From Ectothiorhodospiraceae bacterium (GTDB lineage Bacteria > Pseudomonadota > Gammaproteobacteria > SZUA-152), in contig NVUB02000123.1 in NCBI GenBank assembly GCA_002401775.2, positions 1 to 56,347 of the forward strand: a stretch of 56,347 nt of DNA, read 5' to 3'. Below, piece by piece: positions 18,943-28,726 of the stretch (positions are counted from its first letter, which is position 1; each line of letters begins with the position of its first letter). A program made the position numbers and the translations under genes. Under the pieces are notes generated by a model. That model made no database searches. It was given only the letters and a program-made list of their open reading frames with translations, and had not been told where the DNA came from.

Positions 18943-19599
18943 ATGGTAGTCAATAACCGTTTAATCAATTCGAATGCACAACACTGTGGCTTACGCTGTG
19001 GCTTACGTGGGACCACCCTTCGTGGTGCGACCAAGTTCGGGATCGCTGGCATATTACTTATGTCAATGATCTTGATGTCGTCTTTGGCGATGGCCACAAA
19101 GTATGACGTTGTGCCTCCAAGTGGAACTCACCAGGGTGAAGATGTTGAACAGCCCATTGAGTTTCCACATAACATTCACGTCAAAGATAACGGCATAAAT
19201 TGCATGTACTGCCATACCTATGCGCGGCGCAGCAAGGTAGCGGGGATACCGCCTACCAGTAAATGTATGGGTTGTCACAAAGTTATCGCTACCGATAAAC
19301 CTCGCATTCAAAAACTTACCAAATACTGGACGGATAAAGTTTCTCCGCCCTGGAAAAAAGTGCATGACGTACCAGACTTTGTGCACTTTACCCATGAAAA
19401 ACACTTGAAAACCCTCGTGTTTGATCGTGAGTTCCCCGTTGAAAATGTTAAAGAAGTCTGTGCCTTCTGTCATGGGGAAGTGGAAAATATGACGGTGGCA
19501 AAGAAGGTGAAACCTTTGAACATGGGTTTCTGTGTCAATTGTCACATGGACAACAAAGAGCTAGGTGCGCCGGGCGATTGTTGGAAGTGTCATAAGTAA
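18943..19599 (+). CDS. actA: Alternative complex III subunit ActA, pentahaem cytochrome c
   Basis: 218 residues with five CxxCH motifs at 87, 108, 173, 197 and 213 (CMYCH, CMGCH, CAFCH, CVNCH, CWKCH), the number typical of ActA. A hydrophobic segment at about 31-50 should anchor it or act as the export signal. The 30 residues before it are unusually long and contain a small duplication (CGLRCGLR). ActA carries electrons within the quinol-oxidising complex on the periplasmic side. GAGGA precedes the ATG. It is the first gene of the seven-gene act operon. Confidence 0.93.
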   Translation: MVVNNRLINSNAQHCGLRCGLRGTTLRGATKFGIAGILLMSMILMSSLAMATKYDVVPPSGTHQGEDVEQPIEFPHNIHVKDNGINCMYCHTYARRSKVAGIPPTSKCMGCHKVIATDKPRIQKLTKYWTDKVSPPWKKVHDVPDFVHFTHEKHLKTLVFDREFPVENVKEVCAFCHGEVENMTVAKKVKPLNMGFCVNCHMDNKELGAPGDCWKCHK

Positions 19600-19673
19600 C
19601 CCGCACGGGTCGGCTGACCGGGTTATTAAATGACCCGGTTATATGAGAACGACAAGTGAATTAATAGAGCGGA

Positions 19674-21902
19674 ATGACGATTATGAGCGGAAATATGAAC
19701 CGTAGAAGTTTCCTAAAAGTTATGGGTTGGAGTGGTGCTGGTGCAACATTGGCAGCCTGTGATATGCCAACCACAATCACCCTGGAAGAAGGTAAGGAAG
19801 AAGTCGTTTCTTACCTGATGCCTGAAGAATATGTAATACCGGGTGTTGGCGTGTGGTATGCCTCAACCTGTACACAATGTGAAGCCGCATGCGGCATCCA
19901 TGGCCGAGTGCGCGAAGGCCGTGTGTTGAAACTGGAAGGCAACCCGGATGCAACCTTGAATAACGGCAAACTCTGTATGATGGGGCAGGCCGGTGTGCAG
20001 GGTCATTACAACCCTGACCGCATCACTACGCCAATGTTACGTACTGGTGGTAGTCTGGCGCCCATTAGCTGGGACAAAGCTATGGCCGTTTTACAGGAAA
20101 AACTAGGCGCTGTGAGCGGAGATCGCTTTGCCTGGTTTACGGGTTCAATCAGCGGACATCAATCGGCGCTTATCGCAAACCATCTTGGCGCAATGGGTTC
20201 CAAAAAACATTATGTCCATGAAATTGTAAACAATGCAGTTTCACAAGCGGTTAACCGCGATACCCTCGGTGAAGCTGTACCGCGTTTACGTTTAGACAAA
20301 GCTAAAATGATTGTGTCTTTTGGCGCAGACTTCATGGGCGCCAGCCAATCATCCGTGCATTATGCCGGTCAATACGCCAAGTTCCGTACCAATAAAGAAC
20401 GCGGTTTGTTTGTACAGATTGAATCGAAAATGTCCATGACCGGAGGCAGTGCCGATCTTTGGTTGGCCATCAAACCGGGTACAGAAGGTGTGTTGGCATT
20501 AGGTATTGCCAATGTACTGTTAAACCAACTAAAACTTGGCGATGCCGGCATCCCTTCTGATGTACGTGCAATGATTAATGATTTCGGCATTAGCAAGGTT
20601 GCCGAAATAACGAGCGTCGCCGGTGACCGAATTCAGAACGTTGCCAAATTATTGGTCGATCGTTCCCCGAGTCTGGTGTTGGTTGGACCGTCCGTAGAAG
20701 GACATGCTCATGGGTATGACGCAACGTCTGCCGTGATGTTGTTAAATCACATACTAGGCAATGTCGGCAAAACCATCGAATCATCGGGCAACTTCCCTTT
20801 CCCACAGTTGATGGCGAAGCAGGGTAGTACTGCAGATTTGCTGGCCTTTGCAGAAGATGCAAAAGCGAAAAAACTGGACGCCGCTATTTTCTACGGCAGC
20901 AACCCAGCTTATACCGCGCCAGAAAGTTTGGGTTTGACCGAAGCCATGGCGGCTATTGGCTTTAAGGTCGCTATTGCTCAGTTCCCTGATGAGACTGCAA
21001 TGATGGCCGATCTGGTTCTGCCTGTAGATTCATATCTTGAAGACTGGGGTACTCAGGTACCACCAATCCAGTCTGAAAATACCGCTATTCATGTACAGCA
21101 GCCTTTGATGGAACGTATTCATGAGCAAACTCGCGGACTGGGTGATATTTTGTTGTCGATGCTGAAACAGCGCAAAAACGATGAATACAACCAGTTTGAA
21201 GATTATTACGCCTACCTGCGCAATGCCTTTGCTGCCATGCCATCCGAGGTGAAAAAATCTGCGAAGAATAACGATGAATTCTGGAATGGTGCGTTGCAAA
21301 CGGGCGTTATCGACGTTAAACCTGAGCCCAAAACACTCACATCAACGGTTGCTTCTTTTGGCGTCCCCATGTCCAAATCAGGTGATGGTAATGGTTTGCA
21401 CCTAGTTCCATCTGCGCGCTTAGGCCTGTTTGATGGTCGTCATGCCAACCTTCCCTGGTTGCAGGAATCACCTGATCAGATTGCGAAAGTGGTCTGGGAT
21501 TCATGGGTAGAAATGCATCCTGACACCGCAGCCAAAATGGGTATCTCGAACTTGCAACTGGTTCGCGTGACCTCAGCTCAAGGCAGTGTAGAACTTCGCG
21601 TCGTTTTGTTAAAAGGCGTACATAAAGACGCAGTGGCCATACCGCTGGGACAGGGTCATGAATCCCTCGGCCGCTACGCAAAAGGCTTGGGTGTTAACCC
21701 ACTGAAAATTTTAGATAAGACCGCAGATAGTAAAACAGGTGAATTGGCGATGTACAGCACACGTGTGACGGTAACCGCCATTGGCGAGCCAGATGCATTA
21801 TCCATTGTGCGAATGGGTACAGGTGCTGGTGATAGTCAAGCGGGACGTAAGTTAGTTGTGACCGTGCCTGTTGAACAGGTCAAACGTACGGAGGGAGTGT
21901 AA
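19674..21902 (+). CDS. actB1: Alternative complex III subunit ActB1, molybdopterin-oxidoreductase-like
   Basis: 742 residues. A twin-arginine signal (NRRSFLK) leads into a lipobox-like LAAC at about 26-29. A four-cysteine motif C-x2-C-x3-C-x27-C at residues 66-101 matches the N-terminal [4Fe-4S] site of molybdopterin enzymes. The rest is the molybdopterin-oxidoreductase fold (GSISGHQSALIANHLG, FYGSNPAYTAPES, LVLPVDSYLEDWGT). In ACIII this domain is not known to hold molybdenum. In many species it is fused to the ferredoxin-like domain, but here it ends two bases before a separate actB2. Starts at residues 4 or 8 are equally possible. Confidence 0.88.
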   Translation: MTIMSGNMNRRSFLKVMGWSGAGATLAACDMPTTITLEEGKEEVVSYLMPEEYVIPGVGVWYASTCTQCEAACGIHGRVREGRVLKLEGNPDATLNNGKLCMMGQAGVQGHYNPDRITTPMLRTGGSLAPISWDKAMAVLQEKLGAVSGDRFAWFTGSISGHQSALIANHLGAMGSKKHYVHEIVNNAVSQAVNRDTLGEAVPRLRLDKAKMIVSFGADFMGASQSSVHYAGQYAKFRTNKERGLFVQIESKMSMTGGSADLWLAIKPGTEGVLALGIANVLLNQLKLGDAGIPSDVRAMINDFGISKVAEITSVAGDRIQNVAKLLVDRSPSLVLVGPSVEGHAHGYDATSAVMLLNHILGNVGKTIESSGNFPFPQLMAKQGSTADLLAFAEDAKAKKLDAAIFYGSNPAYTAPESLGLTEAMAAIGFKVAIAQFPDETAMMADLVLPVDSYLEDWGTQVPPIQSENTAIHVQQPLMERIHEQTRGLGDILLSMLKQRKNDEYNQFEDYYAYLRNAFAAMPSEVKKSAKNNDEFWNGALQTGVIDVKPEPKTLTSTVASFGVPMSKSGDGNGLHLVPSARLGLFDGRHANLPWLQESPDQIAKVVWDSWVEMHPDTAAKMGISNLQLVRVTSAQGSVELRVVLLKGVHKDAVAIPLGQGHESLGRYAKGLGVNPLKILDKTADSKTGELAMYSTRVTVTAIGEPDALSIVRMGTGAGDSQAGRKLVVTVPVEQVKRTEGV

Positions 21903-21904
21903 CC

Positions 21905-22747
21905 ATGTCGTTAGACAATATTCTCAATCATTGGTCAGACTTCCGGAAAGGTTCCGAGGAAGGTGGTCACCATAATTATGAGCATCGCTGGGCAATGGCG
22001 ATTAATCTCGACCTTTGTAATGGCTGTAATGCATGTTCTATCGCGTGTTATTCCGAGAATAACATTGCCGTTGTTGGTAAAGAGCGATTTGAAAAAGGCC
22101 AGGCTATGCACTGGTTACGCATCGAGCGTTATTGGGATCAACCGGACAAAGTTTATCCGGAACAAGGCGCCAGCTTTTTGCCAATGATGTGTCAGCAGTG
22201 TGGTGCCGCGACGTGTGAGCCCGTATGCCCAGTAGCGGCAACCTATCACACGCCTGATGGTTTGAATGCTCAGGTTTATAACCGCTGTATTGGCTCACGT
22301 TATTGTTCTAATAACTGTCCATTCCGGGTTCGTTACTTTAACTTCTATTCCTATTACGAGTCTTCATGGCCAGAGCCCATGGAGCAACAGCTTAATCCCG
22401 ACTTGACTGTGCGTGATAAAGGCGTAATGGAAAAATGTACATTCTGCGTTCAGCGTATTCGTACCGTAAAAGACAAAGCCTTCATGGAAGACCGCAAGGT
22501 TCGTGACGGGGAAATGGTAACGGCTTGTGCTCAAGCCTGCCCAACTTCCGCCATTGTGTTTGGCGACACAATGGATGAGGACAGCATGGTCAGCAAACTT
22601 TGGAAAAAACATCAGGTGGAACGCGGTGTTTACCAAAAAACCAAACTTGCGAAAAAGAATACGGATTTGCGTGGATACCGGATCTTTGAAGAACTTAATG
22701 TTGACCCATCAGTAATGTATCTCGAACGAGTGCGTGAAGACATTTAA
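21905..22747 (+). CDS. actB2: Alternative complex III subunit ActB2, multi-cluster ferredoxin-like protein
   Basis: 280 residues with four cysteine groups: CNGCNACSIAC, CQQCGAATCEPVC, CIGSRYCSNNC and CTFC plus CAQAC. This is the arrangement of PsrB/NrfC-type proteins that hold four iron-sulfur clusters. In ACIII these clusters connect the quinol site to the haems. The start has GGAG seven bases upstream and lies two bases after actB1, so the two are translationally close. The usual fusion partner is separate here. No export signal of its own, so it probably travels with ActB1 (inference). Confidence 0.9.
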   Translation: MSLDNILNHWSDFRKGSEEGGHHNYEHRWAMAINLDLCNGCNACSIACYSENNIAVVGKERFEKGQAMHWLRIERYWDQPDKVYPEQGASFLPMMCQQCGAATCEPVCPVAATYHTPDGLNAQVYNRCIGSRYCSNNCPFRVRYFNFYSYYESSWPEPMEQQLNPDLTVRDKGVMEKCTFCVQRIRTVKDKAFMEDRKVRDGEMVTACAQACPTSAIVFGDTMDEDSMVSKLWKKHQVERGVYQKTKLAKKNTDLRGYRIFEELNVDPSVMYLERVREDI

Positions 22748-22812
22748 GACTTCTCGATGAGGTTTTTTGTAATCCTTTTTGTAAGTATGACCGTCAAAAA
22801 GATTAAGGTGAT

Positions 22813-24234
22813 ATGACAATGACGATGGCGACAGAAAAAGATATTAACGAGCAGATTGCTTGGGCCAAAATCAACACCGATGTGTTGAAAAGTATGGAAA
22901 ACCCTCGCCCTGCTTATTGGGTAACACTATTTGTGTGTGTTGCAATGGTGTCATGTGCGGTATTGGCAGAATACATTCAGTACACCGAAGGCATGGGTAC
23001 TGCCAATCTGAATAACCCCCATATGTGGGATATGTATATTTCTGCATTTGTGTTCTGGATTGGCATGAGCCATTCCGGGACATTACTGTCAGCAATTCTG
23101 CATTTGATACATGCTGATTGGCGTAAGCCGATTTATAGATTTGCCGAGGCAATGACAACCTTCTCATTGTTGACGGCAGGACTGTTCCCAATGATTCACT
23201 TGGGACGTGTTTGGAATCTGTATTGGGTGCTGCCTTACGTAAGTGATCGCGGTATCTGGCCAAACTTCCGTTCACCTCTGGTGTGGGATGCTTTCGCGAT
23301 CAGTACCTATCTAACGGCATCCATGTTGTTCCTGTTTGTCGGAATGATCCCTGATCTGGCGATATGTCGTGATAACACCACGGGCTGGCGCAAGAAGCTA
23401 TACACCCTGCTTTCTCTGGGTTGGGTCGGTAGTGATCGTCAGTGGCGTCATTTCCGTAAAATCTATTTGCTGATGGCCTGCTTCCTGATTCCTTTGGCGG
23501 TATCCGTGCATTCTATCGTGTCTGCTGACTTTGCAATGTCCATTATGCCAGGCTGGCATGTGACGTCCTTCCCACCTTACTTTGTGGCAGGCGCACTGTA
23601 CTCTGGCTGTGCTGCGATTATCACACTGTTTATCCTGCTGCGTTATTTCTTCCGCTTCGAAGAATATATGACGCTGCCAATCATGGAAAAAACCTGCAAG
23701 CTGACGTTCGCGATTGCCATGGTCTGGACTTACTTGAACCTGATCGAGTTTGCTTCAGTGTGGTACGGACACGACGTTTACAATAAAGAGCTGTTAATCG
23801 CTAAGGCCACGGGTGCTTATGCCTGGATCTTCTGGACGATGATCTTCTGTGGATCTGTGTTGCCATTTGCATTGGCTGTTCGTTCTCTGCGTCGTCATAT
23901 GCCAACCATGTTTGTCGTTTCATTGTTCCTTAATTTAGGGATGTTTTTAGAACGGTGGATGATCGTCGCTCCTACACTATCCATGTCACAGGAACCACAT
24001 CAGTGGGACATCATGTATGGCAGTATCGTGGAGTGGGCTATCGTCTTTGGTAGCTTTGGCTGGTTCGGAATGCTGTTCCTGATATTTGTGAAAGTGTTCC
24101 CGTCAGTGTCCATGTACGAAGTGAAAGAAATGGTATTCCATCGCAAACGCAGTGCTGGCGAAGAAGACCTTGAACGCATGACTGATCATGCAAAACCTGC
24201 GACGCAGACTACTACTGGTGGGGAGGGTGCATAA
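22813..24234 (+). CDS. actC: Alternative complex III subunit ActC, NrfD-like membrane protein
   Basis: 473 residues with about ten membrane helices of the NrfD/PsrC family. WIGMSHSGTLLSAILHL is in the early helices, IMPGWHVTSFPPYF in the middle and FLNLGMFLERWMIV near the end, all typical of ActC quinol-site helices. AAGGTGAT precedes the ATG. The stop codon directly abuts the next start. It is expected to bind quinol in the inner membrane. Confidence 0.92.
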   Translation: MTMTMATEKDINEQIAWAKINTDVLKSMENPRPAYWVTLFVCVAMVSCAVLAEYIQYTEGMGTANLNNPHMWDMYISAFVFWIGMSHSGTLLSAILHLIHADWRKPIYRFAEAMTTFSLLTAGLFPMIHLGRVWNLYWVLPYVSDRGIWPNFRSPLVWDAFAISTYLTASMLFLFVGMIPDLAICRDNTTGWRKKLYTLLSLGWVGSDRQWRHFRKIYLLMACFLIPLAVSVHSIVSADFAMSIMPGWHVTSFPPYFVAGALYSGCAAIITLFILLRYFFRFEEYMTLPIMEKTCKLTFAIAMVWTYLNLIEFASVWYGHDVYNKELLIAKATGAYAWIFWTMIFCGSVLPFALAVRSLRRHMPTMFVVSLFLNLGMFLERWMIVAPTLSMSQEPHQWDIMYGSIVEWAIVFGSFGWFGMLFLIFVKVFPSVSMYEVKEMVFHRKRSAGEEDLERMTDHAKPATQTTTGGEGA

Positions 24235-24762
24235 ATGAGTAAACGACGTATGCTAGCTTTATTCAGCGATTTCGATGAGGCTCATGCCGCCATCTCCGAT
24301 ATTCGCCGCAATGAAGTTCCGGGAGTTACGGTTGATGATGTCACGATGAAATCACCCATCGAACATCCAGATGTAGAAGAAGTATTGGGTGAGCGTCCTG
24401 TACACATTCAAAAGTTCACACTGTTTGGTGCAATTTTTGGTGTGACCTTTGGCTTCGTGTTTTTGTCAGCGGCTCAAGCGGCATTCATGGTGCAGCCACA
24501 AGGTGGTAAAGCAGTAATACCCTTACCGTCTAATTTCATACTGATGTATGAAATGCTGATTTTCTTTGCGGTTTGGAGCACGTTCTTCGCGTTTTTGTTT
24601 CTGTCAGGCTTATTTAAGAAACGCAGTGCCCTGTATTCTGAAAAAATCAGCCTTGATCAAATTGCCATCATTGTAGAAATTGATGAGTCCGCTGTTGATC
24701 CAATGAAAACATTGTTTCAGAAGCACAAGACGCTAGAGATTCGTGAAGAGGTCATTCAATGA
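24235..24762 (+). CDS. actD: Alternative complex III subunit ActD (DUF3341)
   Basis: 175 residues. An N-terminal soluble part opens with LALFSDFDEAHAAISDIR, followed by two membrane helices (about 62-82 and 100-125) joined by a short loop, and a C-terminal soluble part that ends DQIAIIVEID. This is the DUF3341 layout, a marker specific to ACIII-type operons. It begins immediately after the actC stop and overlaps actE by four bases. Confidence 0.92.
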   Translation: MSKRRMLALFSDFDEAHAAISDIRRNEVPGVTVDDVTMKSPIEHPDVEEVLGERPVHIQKFTLFGAIFGVTFGFVFLSAAQAAFMVQPQGGKAVIPLPSNFILMYEMLIFFAVWSTFFAFLFLSGLFKKRSALYSEKISLDQIAIIVEIDESAVDPMKTLFQKHKTLEIREEVIQ

Positions 24763-25334
24763 AAGGCTCAATGAAAAATTCGATGAAATACTCGATGAAC
24801 CGCATAACGAAGGGTTTGGGCATTGTTCTGGTTAGCGCCTTGCTTCCGACCACCGTTATGGCATGGCCATGGTCGACCGACATGATGAATCAGCCGAGCA
24901 TTAAACCTCAAGAAGGTGCGATGACGCCGTTTCCATCACGGTCAGTTCCGGTAATGGGGATCCCGACCAAAGTAGCAAATCGTGCCGAAGCGAAGGACCT
25001 GGTCAACCCAGTCCCCGTAACGGCAGCTTCGCTAACGAAAGGTCGAAACCTGTTCCGCATTTATTGTTCGGCCTGCCATGGATTAACCGGCAAAGCAGAG
25101 TCTCCTGTTAGTAGTAAGATTGGTGCAATCGATCTTACGGATGATTACGTGCAAAAAAGTCTTACCCAAGGCTGGATTTGGGGAACGATTACTTTTGGCT
25201 CATACGTAATGCCTGCCTATGGCGTTCCCAATGAACAGGGCGGCTCTAATGATCTGAGTGTGGAAGAACGCTGGCATGTTGTGAACTATCTCAAAAATGG
25301 TTTAACGAAAGAAACCACCGTTGCTGCAAAATAA
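24759..25334 (+). CDS. actE: Alternative complex III subunit ActE, monohaem cytochrome c
   Basis: 191 residues. The N-terminus carries a run of Met-rich codons then a signal peptide (GIVLVSALLPTTVMA). A Pro-rich linker (PSIKPQEGAMTPFPSRSVPVM) precedes one class I haem domain with CSACH near residue 104 and a Met ligand candidate in SYVMPAYG. ActE typically passes electrons out of the complex. It overlaps actD by ATGA and is therefore coupled to it. The start could be any of several clustered ATGs. Confidence 0.9.
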   Translation: MKGSMKNSMKYSMNRITKGLGIVLVSALLPTTVMAWPWSTDMMNQPSIKPQEGAMTPFPSRSVPVMGIPTKVANRAEAKDLVNPVPVTAASLTKGRNLFRIYCSACHGLTGKAESPVSSKIGAIDLTDDYVQKSLTQGWIWGTITFGSYVMPAYGVPNEQGGSNDLSVEERWHVVNYLKNGLTKETTVAAK

Positions 25335-25376
25335 CCGGCAATGACGACGAGAAAAGATAAAAGGGGTAACGGGTAA

Positions 25377-26411
25377 ATGGAAAACTTTGGCAGTTGGTCT
25401 GTATTGACCACTAATTTCCTGATAGTGCTGTATCTGGCATTGGCCGGGGTAACATTCGCGTCTCTCCTGCACTTGGTGAATGGTCAGTGGCGGTTTCAGG
25501 TTCGCTATTTCGCTGTTGCCATGGCGGGCTTATTCCCGCTCGCGGGAATATTGTTGCTAATCTTGTTGTATGGTGGCGAAAACACCTTTCAATGGTTGGC
25601 GCACGCGAATGATGAAGGCAGTCATTTAGGTGGGTGGCATAACTACACATTCTTGGTAGCCCGTCAGATCTTTGGGTTCCTGCTTGTGGCTGGTTTGTTT
25701 GTGTTGTTTATCAAGCTTCAACACAAAACTGCAATCGATGATTCGCCTGCTGTGCATCGCAAGTTCCGAAATCTTGCTTTGTGTATTCCTGGCATCTATG
25801 TGTTGTATGGCACCATGATAGCGTGGGACTTTGAAATGACAATGATTCCTGGTTGGCACAGCGCTAGCTATGGTGTGTATCAATTTGTCAGTATGTTCCA
25901 GTTCTTCCTGGGTTTCTTCGCCTTTGTGCTGATTATGCTTTATCGCTCCGGGAAGCTTGTAAATCCCTACAAACCATTTGTGTTTAACTATCTTGCACAA
26001 ATGATGTTGGCCTTTACTATCTTGTGGACGTACTTTTATTTCACGCAGTACCTCATCATGTGGTATGGCCGTTTACCAGAAGAAATGGATCGTTTCTCTG
26101 CGATGATGCTTAATGATCTGGCTCCATTGTGGTGGACCTTCCTAGTGTTGAAGTTCATGATACCTTTCTTGACCTTTGCCGTGTGGACGCCGAATCGTCA
26201 TAACCCGAACGTTATTCTCTTTGTGGCATTCAGCATTATGATCGGCACCTGGATTGAGCGTTACACATGGGTATCGGGTTCGGTCTCGCCGGAGTACTAC
26301 CATATTCCGATGACCTCAATATTTGATATTGTTGTGACTCTGGTCGTTATTGGGCTCGGTTGGTTCTCGATACGTACAACCCTGTCGAAATATGGTCTGG
26401 TTCGTAACTAA
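25377..26411 (+). CDS. actF: Alternative complex III subunit ActF, NrfD-like membrane protein
   Basis: 344 residues with about ten helices, a shorter paralogue of ActC (IPGWHSASYGVYQF, MIGTWIERYTW). Its position as last gene, 42 bases after actE with AAGGGG nearby, fits ActF. The operon ends here with a clear terminator. No actG, actH or cytochrome oxidase gene follows, unlike several described ACIII clusters in which an aa3 or cbb3 oxidase is adjacent. Confidence 0.9.
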   Translation: MENFGSWSVLTTNFLIVLYLALAGVTFASLLHLVNGQWRFQVRYFAVAMAGLFPLAGILLLILLYGGENTFQWLAHANDEGSHLGGWHNYTFLVARQIFGFLLVAGLFVLFIKLQHKTAIDDSPAVHRKFRNLALCIPGIYVLYGTMIAWDFEMTMIPGWHSASYGVYQFVSMFQFFLGFFAFVLIMLYRSGKLVNPYKPFVFNYLAQMMLAFTILWTYFYFTQYLIMWYGRLPEEMDRFSAMMLNDLAPLWWTFLVLKFMIPFLTFAVWTPNRHNPNVILFVAFSIMIGTWIERYTWVSGSVSPEYYHIPMTSIFDIVVTLVVIGLGWFSIRTTLSKYGLVRN

Positions 26412-26468
26412 ACGAAAAATGGACGTTACGCGTCAGATATAACACCTACTGCGTCAGTTTGGGCAGTT

Positions 26469-26497
26469 AAAAAAGGGCTCTTCGGAGCCCTTTTTTT
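26469..26497 (+). terminator. Rho-independent terminator of the act operon
   Basis: GGGCTC, loop TTCG, GAGCCC (26475-26490) is flanked by A-rich DNA and seven T residues. The A/T flanks extend the stem by four more pairs. It lies 64 bases after the actF stop. Confidence 0.92.
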
Positions 26498-26545
26498 ATC
26501 CTGAAAATACCCTCTATACATCAAACCCTATCAAAAGGGACTGAT

Positions 26546-26711
26546 GCGAATGGCACGAAGTTAAGTCAAAAACCCACTCCACCCGTCATTCCGGCGAATG
26601 CCGGAATCTAGAGGAATGGCGATTTTGGTGGGTTCTGGATCCCGGCCTTTATGCCCCAGAGGGTATTCGCCGGGAAGACAGCAGTACTTGACTTAACGTC
26701 GTGCCATTCGC
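26546..26711. mobile_element. 166-bp MITE with 24-bp terminal inverted repeats and a 7-bp target duplication
   Basis: The ends (26546-26569 and 26688-26711; outer part GCGAATGGCACGA) are inverted repeats with one mismatch in 24. They are flanked on both sides by the direct repeat GACTGAT (26539-26545 and 26712-26718), as expected for a target-site duplication. The interior contains a GC-rich palindrome (ATTCCGGCGAATGCCGGAAT) and no gene. It therefore depends on a transposase elsewhere. It sits between the act operon terminator and the petABC leader. Confidence 0.85.
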
Positions 26712-26897
26712 GACTGATACCAACAAACATTAGTTTATAATTATATTAAAATAAACAATGATATTGCCTGATTATTCTCTGCTATGCTCCTTAGCCATCT
26801 AAAGCTTTATTAGCGGTGCCCCCGGTAGATCCGGTTTTATTTTAAAAAAACGGGTTCCTAAATTGTTTTTAATAGTAGCGAGATGTGAGGACTAATT

Positions 26898-27494
26898 GTG
26901 AGCTCGAATGAAATCGACCACGGTCGACGTCGGATGTTGTTAGCGGCTACAGCAGCCATGGGTGGGATTGGTGTTGCCTATGTTGCCACGCCTTTTGTGT
27001 TGTCAATGGATCCTAGTGAAAGAGCAAAGGCAGCAGGAGCGCCTATAGCGGTCGACATTAGCAAGTTACGGCCTGGACAGTTAATGACCGTAGAGTGGCG
27101 TGGGAAACCCGTTTGGGTATTGCGTCGAAACGAGTCAATGTTGGCGGCAATGGCGCAAATTGCAAGCCAACTGCGCGATGCAAACTCTGATGAACTTTCT
27201 CAACAACCGCATTACGCCAAAAATCCCTACCGCTCAATAAATCCGGAATACATGGTTATGGTGGGTATTTGCACTCATCTTGGCTGTGCACCGACTTACC
27301 GTCCGGAATTTGCCCCGCCTGATCTTGGCCCGGAATGGAAGGGGGGGTTTTTCTGCCCCTGCCATGGTTCGCGTTATGACCTTGCAGGTCGAGTGTATTC
27401 AGGTGTACCTGCACCTTCAAACCTAGTTGTGCCTCCTTATCATTATGTGTCGGAGACTCGATTGTCGATTGGTATAGATCCGGAGGCTGTCTAA
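26898..27494 (+). CDS. petA: Ubiquinol-cytochrome c reductase Rieske iron-sulfur subunit
   Basis: 198 residues from a GTG with GAGGA six bases upstream. A twin-arginine-like start ([10 protein letters not shown]) leads into the single membrane helix. The two cluster-binding boxes CTHLGC and CPCHGS are intact. It is the electron acceptor from quinol in the bc1 complex, facing the periplasm. The stop overlaps petB by one base (TAATG), so translation is coupled. Confidence 0.96.
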   Translation: MSSNEIDHGRRRMLLAATAAMGGIGVAYVATPFVLSMDPSERAKAAGAPIAVDISKLRPGQLMTVEWRGKPVWVLRRNESMLAAMAQIASQLRDANSDELSQQPHYAKNPYRSINPEYMVMVGICTHLGCAPTYRPEFAPPDLGPEWKGGFFCPCHGSRYDLAGRVYSGVPAPSNLVVPPYHYVSETRLSIGIDPEAV

Positions 27495-28726
27495 TGTTGG
27501 ATAAAGCGACTCAGCGTGTTGTAGAACTGCGAGATTGGGCAGATGAACGTTTTCCGGTAACCGCCTTTTGGCGGGATCATCTGGCAAGGTACTACGCCCC
27601 TAAGAATCTCAATTTCTGGTATTTTTTTGGATCACTGGCATTGTTAATGTTAGTTATGCAGTTGCTGACGGGTATCTTTTTGACCATGAATTATAAGCCC
27701 ACTGCGGGTACCGCATTTGCATCAGTGGAATACATCATGCGTGATGTGAACTGGGGTTGGTTGATCCGTTATATGCACTCAACGGGCGCGTCTTTCTTCT
27801 TTATTGTTATTTATCTGCACATGTTTCGGGCCATGTTATACGGCTCTTATCGTGCCCCGCGAGAATTACTGTGGTTGTTCGGGATGCTGATATTTGCGGT
27901 GTTAATGGCAGAGGCGTTCATGGGCTATCTGTTACCGTGGGGACAAATGTCCTTTTGGGGAGCGCAGGTTATCATTTCCCTATTTGGGGCTATTCCCTAC
28001 ATCGGTGATGAATTAGCATTGTGGATTCGCGGTGATTTTGTTGTGGCCGACGCCACCCTTAACCGGTTTTTTGCCTTTCATGTTATTGCCTTTCCGTTAC
28101 TGTTAATCGGTTTGGTTATGTTCCATATGATTTCATTACACTCGGTTGGCTCAAACAATCCAGATGGTATTGAAATCAAAAAACACAAAGACAAAGACGG
28201 TATTCCTTTAGATGGTATTCCTTTCCACCCTTATTACACCGTTAAAGATTTGATTGGTGTGGTTATCTTTTTGATGCTGTTTTCAGCGGTGTTATTTTAC
28301 GCGCCGGAAATGGGCGGCTGGTTTTTAGAGAAAGACAATTTTGTCCCCGCTAACCCCTTAAAAACACCGGAACACATTGCGCCGCTATGGTATTTCACGC
28401 CTTTTTACGCAATTTTACGCGCGGTACCGGATAAGTTTTTGGGTGTCGTCGCTATGGGGGCCTCCATAGCCGTGTTGTTTTTATTGCCCTGGTTAGACCG
28501 CAGCCCGGTGAAGTCCATCCGTCAACGGGGGGCCCTGTTTAAAATTGCCCTAACCACATTTGTTATTAGTTTTATTGGGCTTGCATACCTGGGGACGGTT
28601 GCGGCCACACCCATTGCCACGTTATTTTCGCGCATTTTCAGCGTACTCTACTTTGCCTTCTTTTTGCTGATGCCCATTTATTCCAAAATGGACAAAACCA
28701 AACCAATCCCGGAAAGAGTGACATGA
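27494..28726 (+). CDS. petB: Cytochrome b of the bc1 complex
   Basis: 410 residues, full-length cytochrome b with the expected histidine-bearing helices ([34 protein letters not shown]), the [14 protein letters not shown] quinol-site loop and the PEWY-region equivalent read here as [13 protein letters not shown]. The b6-subunit IV part is not split. The start overlaps petA and the end overlaps petC by four bases. Confidence 0.96.
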   Translation: MLDKATQRVVELRDWADERFPVTAFWRDHLARYYAPKNLNFWYFFGSLALLMLVMQLLTGIFLTMNYKPTAGTAFASVEYIMRDVNWGWLIRYMHSTGASFFFIVIYLHMFRAMLYGSYRAPRELLWLFGMLIFAVLMAEAFMGYLLPWGQMSFWGAQVIISLFGAIPYIGDELALWIRGDFVVADATLNRFFAFHVIAFPLLLIGLVMFHMISLHSVGSNNPDGIEIKKHKDKDGIPLDGIPFHPYYTVKDLIGVVIFLMLFSAVLFYAPEMGGWFLEKDNFVPANPLKTPEHIAPLWYFTPFYAILRAVPDKFLGVVAMGASIAVLFLLPWLDRSPVKSIRQRGALFKIALTTFVISFIGLAYLGTVAATPIATLFSRIFSVLYFAFFLLMPIYSKMDKTKPIPERVT

